Origin: Edaphobacter paludis | GTDB taxonomy: Bacteria; Acidobacteriota; Terriglobia; Terriglobales; Acidobacteriaceae | Direction: 5' to 3' | Assembly (NCBI RefSeq): GCF_039993895.1 | Contig: NZ_CP121194.1 | Coordinates: 1,116,001-1,180,000 of the forward strand | DNA length: 64,000 nucleotides | In this document: one piece after another, positions 9,886 through 19,245 of the stretch | Numbering within the stretch: the stretch's first letter is position 1 | Layout of the letters: each line of letters starts with the position of its first letter | The notes under the pieces: model-generated | Database searches by the model: none | Seen by the model: the letters and a program-made list of their open reading frames with translations, nothing else | What the model was told of the DNA's origin: nothing | Program-made: the position numbers and the translations under genes

Positions 9886-11067
9886 ATGCGTGTAAAGAAC
9901 AAACTCACCTCGCTGCTCCTGTTGGGCGTTGTTGCCCTTCCGGCTTTTTCGCAAGCCAGTTTGAGCCGCCAGCAGCAGATTGCGTCGCACTCTCGTCTGG
10001 CCCGCCAATACCTTATCGGACATCAGCCCAACCTCGCAGTGCCGGAGTTTCAGGCAATCATCGCGCTCGATCCGAAGAATGTGGATGCCCGAGCCAATCT
10101 CGGGGTGCTGTATTTCTTTCAGGGAGACTATGCCAAGGCTGTCCCGCAGCTTCAGGCCGCGTTGAAGCTGAAGGCTGGCCTGTGGAAGATACAGTCGCTA
10201 CTTGGCATGTCTGAACGTCGGCTTGGAGATGATCGCGGTGGTCGTGCGGATCTTGAAGCAGCCTTTCCTCATGTGGAGGAAGCAGCGCTCAAGATTCAAG
10301 TTGGGCGAGATCTGATTGATAGCTACTCGTCAACAGGCGATCTGGACAGGGCAGCATCGATTGCATCGAGCTTGCTTAAGATTCAACCGACGGACCCGAG
10401 CCTTCTCTATACGGCGTATCGGCTTTATTCCGATCTGGCAGGTGAGGCGATGCTGGATTTGTCGGTGGCGGCGCCGGAGTCGGGCCAGATGCATCAAGCA
10501 ATGGCGCATGAACTGGCCCGCGAGCGCGACATTGCGGGTGCGATTGCGAACTTTCGCAAGGCCGTTGCGATCGATCCGAATTTGCCAGGGATTCATTTTG
10601 AATTGGCGGAGGCGCTTCGCGCGTCGTCTGACCTGAAGCTGCGGGCCGAGGCCGAGCAGGAGTACAAGCTGGCCGTTGCGGCCAATGGACGGGATACTAA
10701 ATCTTTGACGAAGCTTGGCGATATTGCAGTCGAGAAGGACGACTTCGCTGGCGCGGTAGCTTACTACACGCGGGCGCTCGCACTGGCTCCGGGCGATGCG
10801 GATGCGACGCTGGGACTGGCCCATGTCTATATTGAAAAGGATGAATCGGCATCGGCATTGCCGCTGCTGGAGCCGCTGGTCGCTGCCGACCCGACCAATG
10901 TCGTGGCGCATTATCGATTGAGCACGGCGTATCGCAAACTCAAGCGACCGGACGACGCCAAGCGTGAGTTAGAGGCCTATCAAAAATACAAGGACATCAA
11001 GGAAAAGATGCGGGCTGTCTATAAAGAGATGCGGCTCGATACACCGCAGGACAAGCCGGACAAGTAG
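9886..11067 (+). CDS. Exported tetratricopeptide repeat protein
   Basis: 393 residues from the ATG at 9886, chosen because it starts directly on a clear signal peptide (MRVKNKLTSLLLLGVVALPAFSQA); an in-frame ATG at 9847 would bury it behind 13 residues. The mature protein is built of TPR units throughout, such as AIIALDPKNVDARANLGVLY and YYTRALALAPGDADATLGLA. It probably acts as a periplasmic scaffold. Its stop codon abuts the start of the CRTAC1 gene, so the two are translationally linked. TPR proteins paired with CRTAC1/ASPIC-UnbV proteins are common in Acidobacteriota. The partner is unknown. Confidence 0.8.
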   Translation: MRVKNKLTSLLLLGVVALPAFSQASLSRQQQIASHSRLARQYLIGHQPNLAVPEFQAIIALDPKNVDARANLGVLYFFQGDYAKAVPQLQAALKLKAGLWKIQSLLGMSERRLGDDRGGRADLEAAFPHVEEAALKIQVGRDLIDSYSSTGDLDRAASIASSLLKIQPTDPSLLYTAYRLYSDLAGEAMLDLSVAAPESGQMHQAMAHELARERDIAGAIANFRKAVAIDPNLPGIHFELAEALRASSDLKLRAEAEQEYKLAVAANGRDTKSLTKLGDIAVEKDDFAGAVAYYTRALALAPGDADATLGLAHVYIEKDESASALPLLEPLVAADPTNVVAHYRLSTAYRKLKRPDDAKRELEAYQKYKDIKEKMRAVYKEMRLDTPQDKPDK

Positions 11068-12867
11068 ATGGACATAAAGCTAGATGGAATGCGTCATTGG
11101 ATAGCGCGCTGGGCAGCGCTTAGATCGTGCCTTGCGAGTCTATGCTGCGTTGTTTACCTGGTTCTGCTTGCGGGTATGATTCAGGCGCAAGGCAAGGCTG
11201 TGCCGAAATCTGCGAGCGAGCGAGTCCCGCAACTGGTGGACATTACTGCTTCGACTGGCATTCATTTCGAGCACCTCTCCAGTCCCGAACAGAAGTACAT
11301 TGTCGAATCGATGAACGGTGGCGTTGCCCTGCTTGATTATGATGGCGATGGCTGGCTCGATATCTATTTCACAAACGCTCCCAGCGTTTCGATGGCGCTT
11401 GCAGGACAAAAAGCGAGAAGCGCGCTCTTCCATAACAATCACGACGGCACTTTTACCGATGTCACAGAGAAGGCCAGGGTGGGCTATCCATGCTGGGCGA
11501 TGGGCGTTGCTGTGGGCGACTATAACAACGATGGCAAGCCCGACTTGATTGTCAGTTGCTTCGGCGGCGTGGTCCTCTATCGTAACAACGGCGATGGCAC
11601 TTTTACGGATGTCACAAAGGCGGCAGGCCTCGACAAAGACACCGGTTGGGCAACTGGCGTGACGTTTGGAGACTACGACGGTGATGGAAATTCCGATCTG
11701 TTTGTACCGCACTATGTCGATCTGGACATGCATGACCTGCCGAAGTTCGGCTCAAGCAAAACCTGCGAATATCACGGTGTGGCTGTTCAGTGTGGACCTC
11801 GGGGATTGAAAGGTTCTCCCGATTCGCTCTATCACAACAATGGCGACGGCACCTTTACCGAGGTTGCGAAGCAGGCTGGGGTGGATGATCCTAACCATTT
11901 CTTTGGCCTTGGTGCGGTGTGGTCTGATTTCGACAACGATGGCAAGCTCGACCTCTTTGTCGGGAACGACGGCGAGCCGAACTATCTCTATCACAATGAC
12001 GGCAACGGGCATTTCAAGGAGATGGCTTACGACGCTGGAGTTGCCGTGAGTGAAGACGGAACGGAGCAGGCAAACATGGGGCTTGCGCTCGGAGACTATT
12101 TGAACGTTGGTCGAATGAGCCTCGTTGTGACCCACTTCAGCGACGAGTATGCGGCGATGTTTCGCAACGACGGTGGAATGACCTTTTCTGACGTCTCGCG
12201 CTCTGCCGGGATTTCGCGTGCGAGTTCACCATATGTCGGCTGGGGCGATGCGTTTTTAGACCTCGATAACTCAGGCTGGAAGGATCTTATTTTAGTGAAC
12301 GGCCACGTCTATCCACAGGTAGACAGCGTGAAGATGGGGACGAGATACAGGGAGCCCAAGCTTGTCTTCAAGAACCAGCATGATGGCACGTTCAAAGACG
12401 TGAGCGAGGAGTCGGGCGAAGCAGTGCGCGAGTTGCAGGTGAGCAGGGGGCTGGCGGTTGGGGATCTCTTCAATAACGGCAAGCTTGATGTTGTGGTGGA
12501 GAACCTGACAGGCGGACCCATGGTTCTTGCAGCCAAGAGCGATCCGGCGAACCACTGGATCAGCTTCGATCTGGAAGGCAGCCCGAAGAACCGGCTGGCG
12601 CTGAATGCTCGTGTATGGGTGACGACAGGTAAGACGCGGCAGATGGACGAGGTCCGAAGCGGTGGAAGCTATTTGTCGCAAAACGATCTGCGTTTGCACT
12701 TCGGGCTGGGGCGCGCTGAACGCATCGACAAGGTCGAAGTACTATGGCCGAATGGGGAACAGCAGGTATTTGAAAACGTTGCGGGGGATCGCTTTTATCA
12801 CTTGAAGCAGGGTGGCGTTCTCATTCCGTCTGAAGAACCGAAGCGAGCTGCCTCTAATGACAAATGA
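11068..12867 (+). CDS. CRTAC1 family protein: FG-GAP/VCBS repeats plus ASPIC/UnbV domain
   Basis: 599 residues; the ATG follows directly on the TPR stop codon. An in-frame ATG at 11089 is an alternative start. A signal sequence (to about residue 40) precedes repeated calcium-binding-like motifs (DYDGDGWLDIYF, DYNNDGKPDLIV, DYDGDGNSDLFV, DFDNDGKLDLFV) that form an FG-GAP/VCBS beta-propeller. A C-terminal ASPIC/UnbV domain follows (about 510-580, RSGGSYLSQNDLRLHFGLG). The protein is expected outside the cytoplasm, probably calcium-stabilised and adhesive or scaffolding. Biochemical function is unknown. It ends 4 bp before the convergent LacI gene. Confidence 0.85.
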   Translation: MDIKLDGMRHWIARWAALRSCLASLCCVVYLVLLAGMIQAQGKAVPKSASERVPQLVDITASTGIHFEHLSSPEQKYIVESMNGGVALLDYDGDGWLDIYFTNAPSVSMALAGQKARSALFHNNHDGTFTDVTEKARVGYPCWAMGVAVGDYNNDGKPDLIVSCFGGVVLYRNNGDGTFTDVTKAAGLDKDTGWATGVTFGDYDGDGNSDLFVPHYVDLDMHDLPKFGSSKTCEYHGVAVQCGPRGLKGSPDSLYHNNGDGTFTEVAKQAGVDDPNHFFGLGAVWSDFDNDGKLDLFVGNDGEPNYLYHNDGNGHFKEMAYDAGVAVSEDGTEQANMGLALGDYLNVGRMSLVVTHFSDEYAAMFRNDGGMTFSDVSRSAGISRASSPYVGWGDAFLDLDNSGWKDLILVNGHVYPQVDSVKMGTRYREPKLVFKNQHDGTFKDVSEESGEAVRELQVSRGLAVGDLFNNGKLDVVVENLTGGPMVLAAKSDPANHWISFDLEGSPKNRLALNARVWVTTGKTRQMDEVRSGGSYLSQNDLRLHFGLGRAERIDKVEVLWPNGEQQVFENVAGDRFYHLKQGGVLIPSEEPKRAASNDK

Positions 12868-12871
12868 ACTT

Positions 12872-13939
12872 TTATTTTGCGGCAATGGGTCTTTTTGACG
12901 GCTTGCTTGCGCGTGCTGTAGATTCGCGAACGATCAGCTCTGGATCGACTCGAATTAGTTCGGGTGTAATCTCGTCTGCCAGCTTCTTCAACAACATTCT
13001 CGCGGCCGTGCTTCCCATCTCGTGCAGAGGCTGGCGGATGGTCGTAAGGCTTGGGACTTGATATTGCGAAGACTGAATGTCGTCGAACCCAAGGACCGAA
13101 ACGTCGTTGGGCACGCGTAGACCGGCCTCGTGCAGCGCGCGGATCGTTCCCATCGCCGATACGTCGTTGAAGCAAAGAACCGCGGTAAACTGCCGCCTGC
13201 TCTGGATGAGCTGACGAATGCCGGGATAGCTGATCTCGGGCGAATGGGAATCCTTTTCCAGGTGAATCGTCAGGTCATCGCTTACAACGAGGCCTAGTTC
13301 GCGGGCCACGTGCAAGGTCGCAGCCCAGCGGGTATCGGAGTCGGAACTGAACGGCTGCCCCTGCATGAATGCGATCTTTCTATGACCAAGTTCGTGGAGG
13401 TGCCGCAACGCGAGTTCAGCAGCCCGCTCGTGGTTCAGAATTACGTTGGTTACGCCGGCAAGTTCCGTATGTCCTGCAACCAGAACTGTGGGCAGTGGAA
13501 GATGAGAGCCTTCCGGCAGGTGCGTATCGATTGCCAGGATGCCGTCCACACCGCGCGACCGTAGGAGTTCGGGATAGGCCGCGACCAGCTCCTTCTTGTG
13601 TCGGTGGTGGACCGTGAAATAGAAAAATCCCTCTCGTATGAGCAGGTCACCGACGCCACTGAGCACTTGGGAGTGGTATCCCTCGCCAAGCTCCGGCAGC
13701 AGGACCCCAATGGTCTGCATGCGTTTCCCCTGGAGAGTGCGGGCGATCATGCTGGGCTGGTAGTTGAACTTTGCCGCTGCGGCCTTGACACGCTGACGGG
13801 TGACCTCGGGGATGGATCGACCGGGTGCGTCGTTGAGAACGAACGATACCGTCGATGGACTGAGCCCAAGATATTCGGCCAGCATTTTGAGGCTGGTGCG
13901 GTGTGCTGTATGTGTGGGAGACGTGGGAGATTTCGACAT
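12872..13939 (-). CDS. LacI family transcriptional regulator (beta-glucan module)
   Basis: 355 residues from the ATG at 13939. The open frame continues upstream to 14107, but those 56 extra residues lack family similarity and would cover the palindrome at 14081-14094, so the shorter start is preferred. The HTH is at about 15-60 (LKMLAEYLGLSPSTVSFVLND) with hinge IARTLQG, followed by the sugar-sensing domain with VLGFDDIQSSQYQ. It is divergent from the GH3 gene. The GACAAACGTTTGTC site in the shared promoter region, repeated before the receptor gene, suggests autoregulation plus control of both units (inference). Confidence 0.88.
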   Translation of the reverse strand: MSKSPTSPTHTAHRTSLKMLAEYLGLSPSTVSFVLNDAPGRSIPEVTRQRVKAAAAKFNYQPSMIARTLQGKRMQTIGVLLPELGEGYHSQVLSGVGDLLIREGFFYFTVHHRHKKELVAAYPELLRSRGVDGILAIDTHLPEGSHLPLPTVLVAGHTELAGVTNVILNHERAAELALRHLHELGHRKIAFMQGQPFSSDSDTRWAATLHVARELGLVVSDDLTIHLEKDSHSPEISYPGIRQLIQSRRQFTAVLCFNDVSAMGTIRALHEAGLRVPNDVSVLGFDDIQSSQYQVPSLTTIRQPLHEMGSTAARMLLKKLADEITPELIRVDPELIVRESTARASKPSKRPIAAK

Positions 13940-14080
13940 GACAATGGACGGCTTAGTTCTCGGGTAAAGAGATTGTCTCTGTAAGAGAGTATCAACAGGA
14001 TACAGACGGTCGGTATAAGATCGGTTCGGCAGGGAAAATAAGAGGGAATCGGAGCTGGAGTCGATTTCGTATGGACAATG

Positions 14081-14094
14081 GACAAACGTTTGTC
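14081..14094. promoter_or_regulatory. GACAAACGTTTGTC palindrome between divergent LacI and GH3 genes
   Basis: A perfect 14-bp palindrome, identical to the core of the 24-bp palindrome at 6309-6332. It is 113 bp before the GH3 start and about 140 bp before the preferred LacI start, so it could serve both divergent promoters. Probable operator of the LacI protein at 12872-13939. Confidence 0.7.
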
Positions 14095-14207
14095 TACACT
14101 TATCCATCTGCAGGATACGCTAATTTACCGCGGCGTTCATGGCGGAGCTTCAGCCCTGTCATCCTCTGGCTACGCCTTTTCATAACTAACTGTTGCAGGA
14201 GCTGCCA

Positions 14208-16541
14208 ATGACGTTCCGTCTTACATCACGAACTTTGATATCCCAACTCACTATAAGCGGTTTGTCCCTTGCACTGCTTGGTGGATCATGTGCTCCCGCA
14301 CTGCCGGCACAGATGCAGTCCTCCGTGAGATCCGACCGCGCCGCGAAGACAGGCGATACGGAGATGTCTCGTTTTGTGAACGATCTGCTGAGCAGGATGA
14401 CTTTTGAGGAGAAGATTGGCCAGATGAGCCAGATTGCGCTGAACGAGCCGCAGGAGGTCTCGCCCGACCAACTCATCCTCAAAGGGCAGGTAGGCTCTTT
14501 TCTCTTTATCACCGATGCTAATGAGATTAATCGCCTCCAACACATTGCCGTAGATCGCAGTAGACTCCATATTCCGCTTATCTTCGGATTCGACGTGATT
14601 CATGGCTTTCGCACGATCTATCCGGTTCCGCTAGCTCTCTCGGCATCATGGGATCCGACCATGGTCGAGCACGTTCAGAGCATGGCGGCGAAAGAGGCCA
14701 GCGCCGTCGGCGTCGATTGGACGTTCGCACCCATGGTCGATATCGCGCGCGATCCACGATGGGGTCGCATCATGGAGGGCGCTGGCGAAGATCCATATCT
14801 CGGGTCCAAGATGGCAGCGGCCCAGGTCCGCGGTTTTCAGGGCGATACGCTGGGCAGCCCGAACCATATTCTTGCCTGCGTAAAACACTTTGCGGGTTAT
14901 GGGGCGGCTGAGGGCGGACGCGACTACGACTCGTCCGATATCTCCGATGAGCAACTTTGGAACGTCTACCTTCCGCCGTTTGAGGCCGCGGTACACGCGG
15001 GCGCCGGTTCGCTGATGCCTGCATACATGGACCTGAACGGTGTGCCTGCGGCGGGCAATAAATTTTTGCTTCAGGATGTGCTCCGCGACAAATGGAAGTT
15101 CGATGGTTTTGTGGTGAGCGATTGGGATGCAGTGTTTAACCTGACCACGCATGGCTTTGCTTCTGGTCCTGAGGATGCGGCTGCGCGTGCCGTGAATGCC
15201 GGTGTGGATATGGAGATGACCAGCCACGTCTATCGCGACAATCTGGCGAAGGCAGTCAAAGATGGGCTGGTAAAGCAATCGACCATCGATGAGTCGGTGC
15301 GCCGCATTCTTACAACGAAGTATCGACTCGGCCTCTTCAGCCATCCCTACAGCGATCCTTCGCAGGTGGCAGCGCAATTGGTCTCCCCTGAACAGCGTGA
15401 TGCAGCCAGGAAAGCGGCGGAACGAACTGCCGTCCTGCTGCGGAACGAGGGTGGTTTGCTTCCACTCAGCAAGTCGCTTAAATCGATTGCCGTGATCGGT
15501 CCCCTGGCGGATTCGAAGCCCGATATCATGGGGTCGTGGAGCCTTGCCGGCCATCCCGCGGACGCGGTCACGGTGCTTGAAGGAATCCGCAAACGTTTTG
15601 GTGCAGATGCTACGGTATCGTGGGCAAAGGGCGTCGAGATTGCACGAGGTCAGCCGTCGATCTTCGATAGCCAGTTTCCCAGCCCGCAGCCTACGCTGAC
15701 AACTGATGCGGCGCGGGATGCGGAGTTTGCTCACGCTATCGATCTCATCAAGCAGTCCCAGGTTGCAGTGCTCGTCCTCGGAGAGGCGCAGAACATGAGT
15801 GGCGAGGCCGCCTCACGCTCCACCCTTACGCTTCCCGGGCGGCAGGAACAGCTTCTGGAAGCTGCAGTTGCAACTGGAAAACCGATAGTACTGGTGCTGC
15901 TCAATGGACGGCCGCTCAATATCACATGGGCATCGCAGCATGTGCCTGCCATCCTCGATGCGTGGTATCCCGGCACCGAGGGTGGTAATGCAATTGCCGA
16001 CCTGCTCTTCGGCGACGCCAATCCCGGAGGCAAGCTGCCTGTCAGCTGGCCGCGCAGTGTGGGGCAGGTGCCTATCTTCTACGCGCACAACAACACGCAG
16101 AATACCGATGCGCACGACACTCGTTACTGGGATGGCTCGAGCGCGCCGCTCTATCCTTTCGGCTATGGACTCAGCTACACCAGCTTTAAGCTGGATGACC
16201 TTAAGCTGGCATCTTCCACTGTCAAATCCGGCTCGTCGCTGATGGTATCGATCAATGTGCAGAATACGGGATCGGTTGCGGGGGATGAAGTGGTGCAGCT
16301 TTATACTCACCAGCGATCCGGGAGTTCTTCCAGGCCGGTCCGCGAACTCAAAGGCTTTCGGCGCATAACTCTCAAGCGCGGTGATAAGCAAACAATCACG
16401 CTGCAACTCGACACACGCGACCTGGGTTTCTGGAGCCCGCAGACGCATCACTGGTCGATTGAGCCCGGCACGTTCGATCTCTGGGTAGGAACGGACTCTA
16501 CCGCTACCAATCATGCCACTTTCACAGTTCTGCCACAGTAA
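14208..16541 (+). CDS. GH3 family beta-glucosidase
   Basis: 777 residues from the ATG at 14208, which has AGGAG 6 bases upstream; a TTG at 14193 is in frame but less likely. A signal peptide ends near residue 35. The GH3 N-terminal TIM barrel has KHFAGYGAAEGGRDY and VVSDWDAVF with the putative nucleophile Asp305. The (alpha/beta)6 domain and a C-terminal fibronectin-III-like domain (about 660-760) follow. The family hydrolyses terminal beta-glucosyl residues; the enzyme probably finishes oligosaccharides in the periplasm. It leads the GH3-GH5-GH30 cluster with 13 bp to the GH5 gene. BglX-like architecture. Confidence 0.9.
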   Translation: MTFRLTSRTLISQLTISGLSLALLGGSCAPALPAQMQSSVRSDRAAKTGDTEMSRFVNDLLSRMTFEEKIGQMSQIALNEPQEVSPDQLILKGQVGSFLFITDANEINRLQHIAVDRSRLHIPLIFGFDVIHGFRTIYPVPLALSASWDPTMVEHVQSMAAKEASAVGVDWTFAPMVDIARDPRWGRIMEGAGEDPYLGSKMAAAQVRGFQGDTLGSPNHILACVKHFAGYGAAEGGRDYDSSDISDEQLWNVYLPPFEAAVHAGAGSLMPAYMDLNGVPAAGNKFLLQDVLRDKWKFDGFVVSDWDAVFNLTTHGFASGPEDAAARAVNAGVDMEMTSHVYRDNLAKAVKDGLVKQSTIDESVRRILTTKYRLGLFSHPYSDPSQVAAQLVSPEQRDAARKAAERTAVLLRNEGGLLPLSKSLKSIAVIGPLADSKPDIMGSWSLAGHPADAVTVLEGIRKRFGADATVSWAKGVEIARGQPSIFDSQFPSPQPTLTTDAARDAEFAHAIDLIKQSQVAVLVLGEAQNMSGEAASRSTLTLPGRQEQLLEAAVATGKPIVLVLLNGRPLNITWASQHVPAILDAWYPGTEGGNAIADLLFGDANPGGKLPVSWPRSVGQVPIFYAHNNTQNTDAHDTRYWDGSSAPLYPFGYGLSYTSFKLDDLKLASSTVKSGSSLMVSINVQNTGSVAGDEVVQLYTHQRSGSSSRPVRELKGFRRITLKRGDKQTITLQLDTRDLGFWSPQTHHWSIEPGTFDLWVGTDSTATNHATFTVLPQ

Positions 16542-16554
16542 GGACGGATAACCC

Positions 16555-17775
16555 ATGTTGACTCGCCGAATCTTGTGCGTCGCTGCTTTTCTCTTTTGCC
16601 TATTGCCTCTGTGCGCCTCTGCTCAGTTTGCCCACACGCAGCAGAAGCAGATTGTCGACGCGAATGGTAAGCCCTTCCTGATTCGAGGAACAAACCTCGG
16701 TAACTGGTTTATGCCCGAGGGCTACATGTGGAACTTCGATGGAGGGCCGCAATCGGCTGGAGAGATCGAAGCGCTGGTGCGCGAACTTCTCGGGCCTGAC
16801 AAGGCAACTGACTTCTGGCATCAATACAGGGAAGACTACATTACACGCGAGGACATCCATCTTCTTCATGAGGCTGGCCTCAATACCGTCCGCATCCCGA
16901 TTCACTACAAGTTTTTTGAGACAGATAACTCTGAAGGCTTCATGCTGCTCAACCGGGTCATCCAGTGGTGCCACGAGGAGGGGCTTTACGTCATTATCGA
17001 CATGCATGCCGCTCCCGGAGGACAGACCGGCGCGAACATCGACGATAGCGATGGGTATCCCTGGCTATACGATAGCCCACGCGAGCAGGCCCATCTGGCC
17101 GCAGTCTGGCAGCGAATTGCACGTCACTATAAAGATAATCCCACCGTGCTTGGGTACGATCTGCTCAACGAGCCAATCCCTCACTACCCAAGCCTGGCAC
17201 CGCTGAATGCTAAGCTCGAACCGGTTTACAGGATGCTTACAAAGGCTATTCGACCGATCGACTCTCACCACATCCTCTTCCTTGGCGGAGCGCAGTGGGA
17301 TAGTAACTTCTCAGTCTTCCATCAGCCATTCGACAACAATACCGCTTACACCTTTCATAAGTACTGGACCAAGACGGACGTTTCGGTCATCCAGCAATAC
17401 CTCGACTTCCGCGACCGCTATAACGTTCCTATCTGGATGGGTGAGTCGGGAGAAAATACCGATGAGTGGATTACACAATTCGTCGCACTGTTGAATAAGA
17501 ACGACATAGGCTGGACCTTCTGGCCGTATAAAAAGATGTCGAATACTTCAGCAATCGTTACCATTACCCCGCCTGAAGGATGGGATAAGATCGTCGCCTT
17601 CGCCAAACTGCCAAGCGGCACTGGCCATGTTGAAGAGCGTCTTAAAGCCAGACCCGATCAGGACACCATCAACCGTGCCTTCGCTGGACTGCTCGAAAAC
17701 ATCAAGCTAAAGAATTGCCATGTCAATCCTGGATATCTGAAGGCGCTAGGCATGAAGTCCGTATCAGTAAATTAA
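16555..17775 (+). CDS. GH5 family exported endo/exo-beta-glucanase
   Basis: 406 residues with a signal peptide (about 1-23, ending ASAQF). The barrel opens with FLIRGTNLGNWFMPEGYMW, resembling GH5 beta-1,3-glucanases. LLNEP holds the putative acid/base Glu206 and IWMGESGEN the putative nucleophile Glu297. Position between GH3 and GH30 genes fits a role in breaking a beta-glucan. The linkage cleaved (beta-1,3, 1,4 or 1,6) is not certain from sequence. Confidence 0.85.
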   Translation: MLTRRILCVAAFLFCLLPLCASAQFAHTQQKQIVDANGKPFLIRGTNLGNWFMPEGYMWNFDGGPQSAGEIEALVRELLGPDKATDFWHQYREDYITREDIHLLHEAGLNTVRIPIHYKFFETDNSEGFMLLNRVIQWCHEEGLYVIIDMHAAPGGQTGANIDDSDGYPWLYDSPREQAHLAAVWQRIARHYKDNPTVLGYDLLNEPIPHYPSLAPLNAKLEPVYRMLTKAIRPIDSHHILFLGGAQWDSNFSVFHQPFDNNTAYTFHKYWTKTDVSVIQQYLDFRDRYNVPIWMGESGENTDEWITQFVALLNKNDIGWTFWPYKKMSNTSAIVTITPPEGWDKIVAFAKLPSGTGHVEERLKARPDQDTINRAFAGLLENIKLKNCHVNPGYLKALGMKSVSVN

Positions 17776-17803
17776 AGCCTGTAACGATGTCCAAGGGGAA
17801 GAA

Positions 17804-19207
17804 ATGAGATCCAGAATCGGTAGTTGTCTACTGCTCGTCGCATTGGCGGTTATTCCGCAGACGTTGCGCGCCCAAAAAAAGGCTACCTACTGGCTGACAA
17901 CTCCCGATAAGTCGTCTCTCTTGCAACTACAAAAGACGCCGCTGAATTTTACCGAGCCTTCAGGAAGTAATCCAACCATTAACGTCGATGACAAACAGAC
18001 ATTTCAGACCATGGATGGGTTTGGATTTGCACTCACTGGCGGCAGCGCGCAGTTGATCATGCGCATGGACCCGGCAAAACGGGCTGCGCTGCTTCAAGAG
18101 CTATTCACGGACAGCGGTAATAACATCAGCGTCAGCTATCTGCGTGTGAGCATTGGCTCGTCGGACATGAACGACCATGTCTATTCGTACGATGATCTAC
18201 CGGAGGGCCAGACAGATCCCGATATGGCGAAGTTTAGTCTCGCGCCCGATCAGAAGGATGTTATTCCGGTGTTGAAGCAGATTCTAGCCATTAATCCAAG
18301 AATTAAAATTCTCGGATCGCCTTGGTCTGCTCCCCTATGGATGAAGACAACCGGTGTCGCAAAAGGGGGTGTCCTGAAGCCGGAGTGTTTTGCTGCCTAT
18401 GCCACCTATTTTGTTAAGTACATTCAAGGGATGAAGGCAGAGGGCATTCCCATCGATGCCATAACTATTCAGAACGAACCGCTGAACGAAAAAAATACAC
18501 CCAGCATGGTGATGCTCGCGCCCGAAGAGGCTGACTTCATTAAAAATGATCTGGGACCTGACTTCGCAAAGGCCGGAATCAAAACCAAGATTGTTTTATA
18601 CGATCACAATCTCGACCACCCGGCCTATCCACTCTCCATTTTGAGAGATCCGGCCGCGAACAAATACGTCGATGGAACTGGATTTCATCTATACGGTGGC
18701 ACTGTCGATGCGATGACCGAAGTGCACAATGCATTTCCAGATAAGAACTTGTACTTTACCGAGCAGTCGGTGACAGAGGACCGTGGTAGTGGGACCATGG
18801 ATATAGCGGATCCAGTGGCCAAAATTATCATTGGGGTGAGCCGCAACTGGAGCAGGAATATTCTGCTCTGGAATCTAGCCGCCGATCCGCAGTTCGGTCC
18901 TCACACTAATGACGGCGGGTGCACCGGTTGCCAGGGAGCACTGACCATCGACGGCGATCATGTCGCTCGCGACCTTGCATACTACACGATTGCTCATGCA
19001 TCGAAGTTTGTTCCTCCGGGATCAGTTCGAATAGGCTCCAGCGATCTTAATACCCTTCCGAATGTTGCGTTCAAAACTGCCGCGGGGAGAGAAGTGATCA
19101 TCGTGGCGAATCCAGGCGATTCATCGCAGACCTTCAACGTTCAATATCACAATAGGGCATTTACCGCTGTTCTAAGCGCAGGCGCAGTTGCTACTTATAT
19201 CTGGTAA
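17804..19207 (+). CDS. GH30 family glycosidase (glucosylceramidase / beta-1,6-glucanase type)
   Basis: 467 residues with a signal peptide (about 1-23). The start of the barrel carries QTMDGFGFALTGGSA, typical of family GH30. The putative acid/base is Glu225 in IQNEP and the putative nucleophile Glu320 in YFTEQ. A C-terminal beta-sandwich ends the protein. Bacterial members next to GH3 enzymes often cleave beta-1,6-glucan, a fungal cell-wall polymer, which is a reasonable guess here. It is the last gene of the cluster, 28 bp after the GH5 gene. Other GH30 specificities such as xylanase or fucosidase cannot be excluded. Confidence 0.87.
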   Translation: MRSRIGSCLLLVALAVIPQTLRAQKKATYWLTTPDKSSLLQLQKTPLNFTEPSGSNPTINVDDKQTFQTMDGFGFALTGGSAQLIMRMDPAKRAALLQELFTDSGNNISVSYLRVSIGSSDMNDHVYSYDDLPEGQTDPDMAKFSLAPDQKDVIPVLKQILAINPRIKILGSPWSAPLWMKTTGVAKGGVLKPECFAAYATYFVKYIQGMKAEGIPIDAITIQNEPLNEKNTPSMVMLAPEEADFIKNDLGPDFAKAGIKTKIVLYDHNLDHPAYPLSILRDPAANKYVDGTGFHLYGGTVDAMTEVHNAFPDKNLYFTEQSVTEDRGSGTMDIADPVAKIIIGVSRNWSRNILLWNLAADPQFGPHTNDGGCTGCQGALTIDGDHVARDLAYYTIAHASKFVPPGSVRIGSSDLNTLPNVAFKTAAGREVIIVANPGDSSQTFNVQYHNRAFTAVLSAGAVATYIW

Positions 19208-19245
19208 TTCCTTGAATAAGAGAAGGTCATGATGCGAAGGTAGCT

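Noticed and set aside
13940..14107. N-terminal extension of the second LacI regulator
   Set aside because: The 56 added residues lack LacI similarity and would place the operator palindrome within the coding region.
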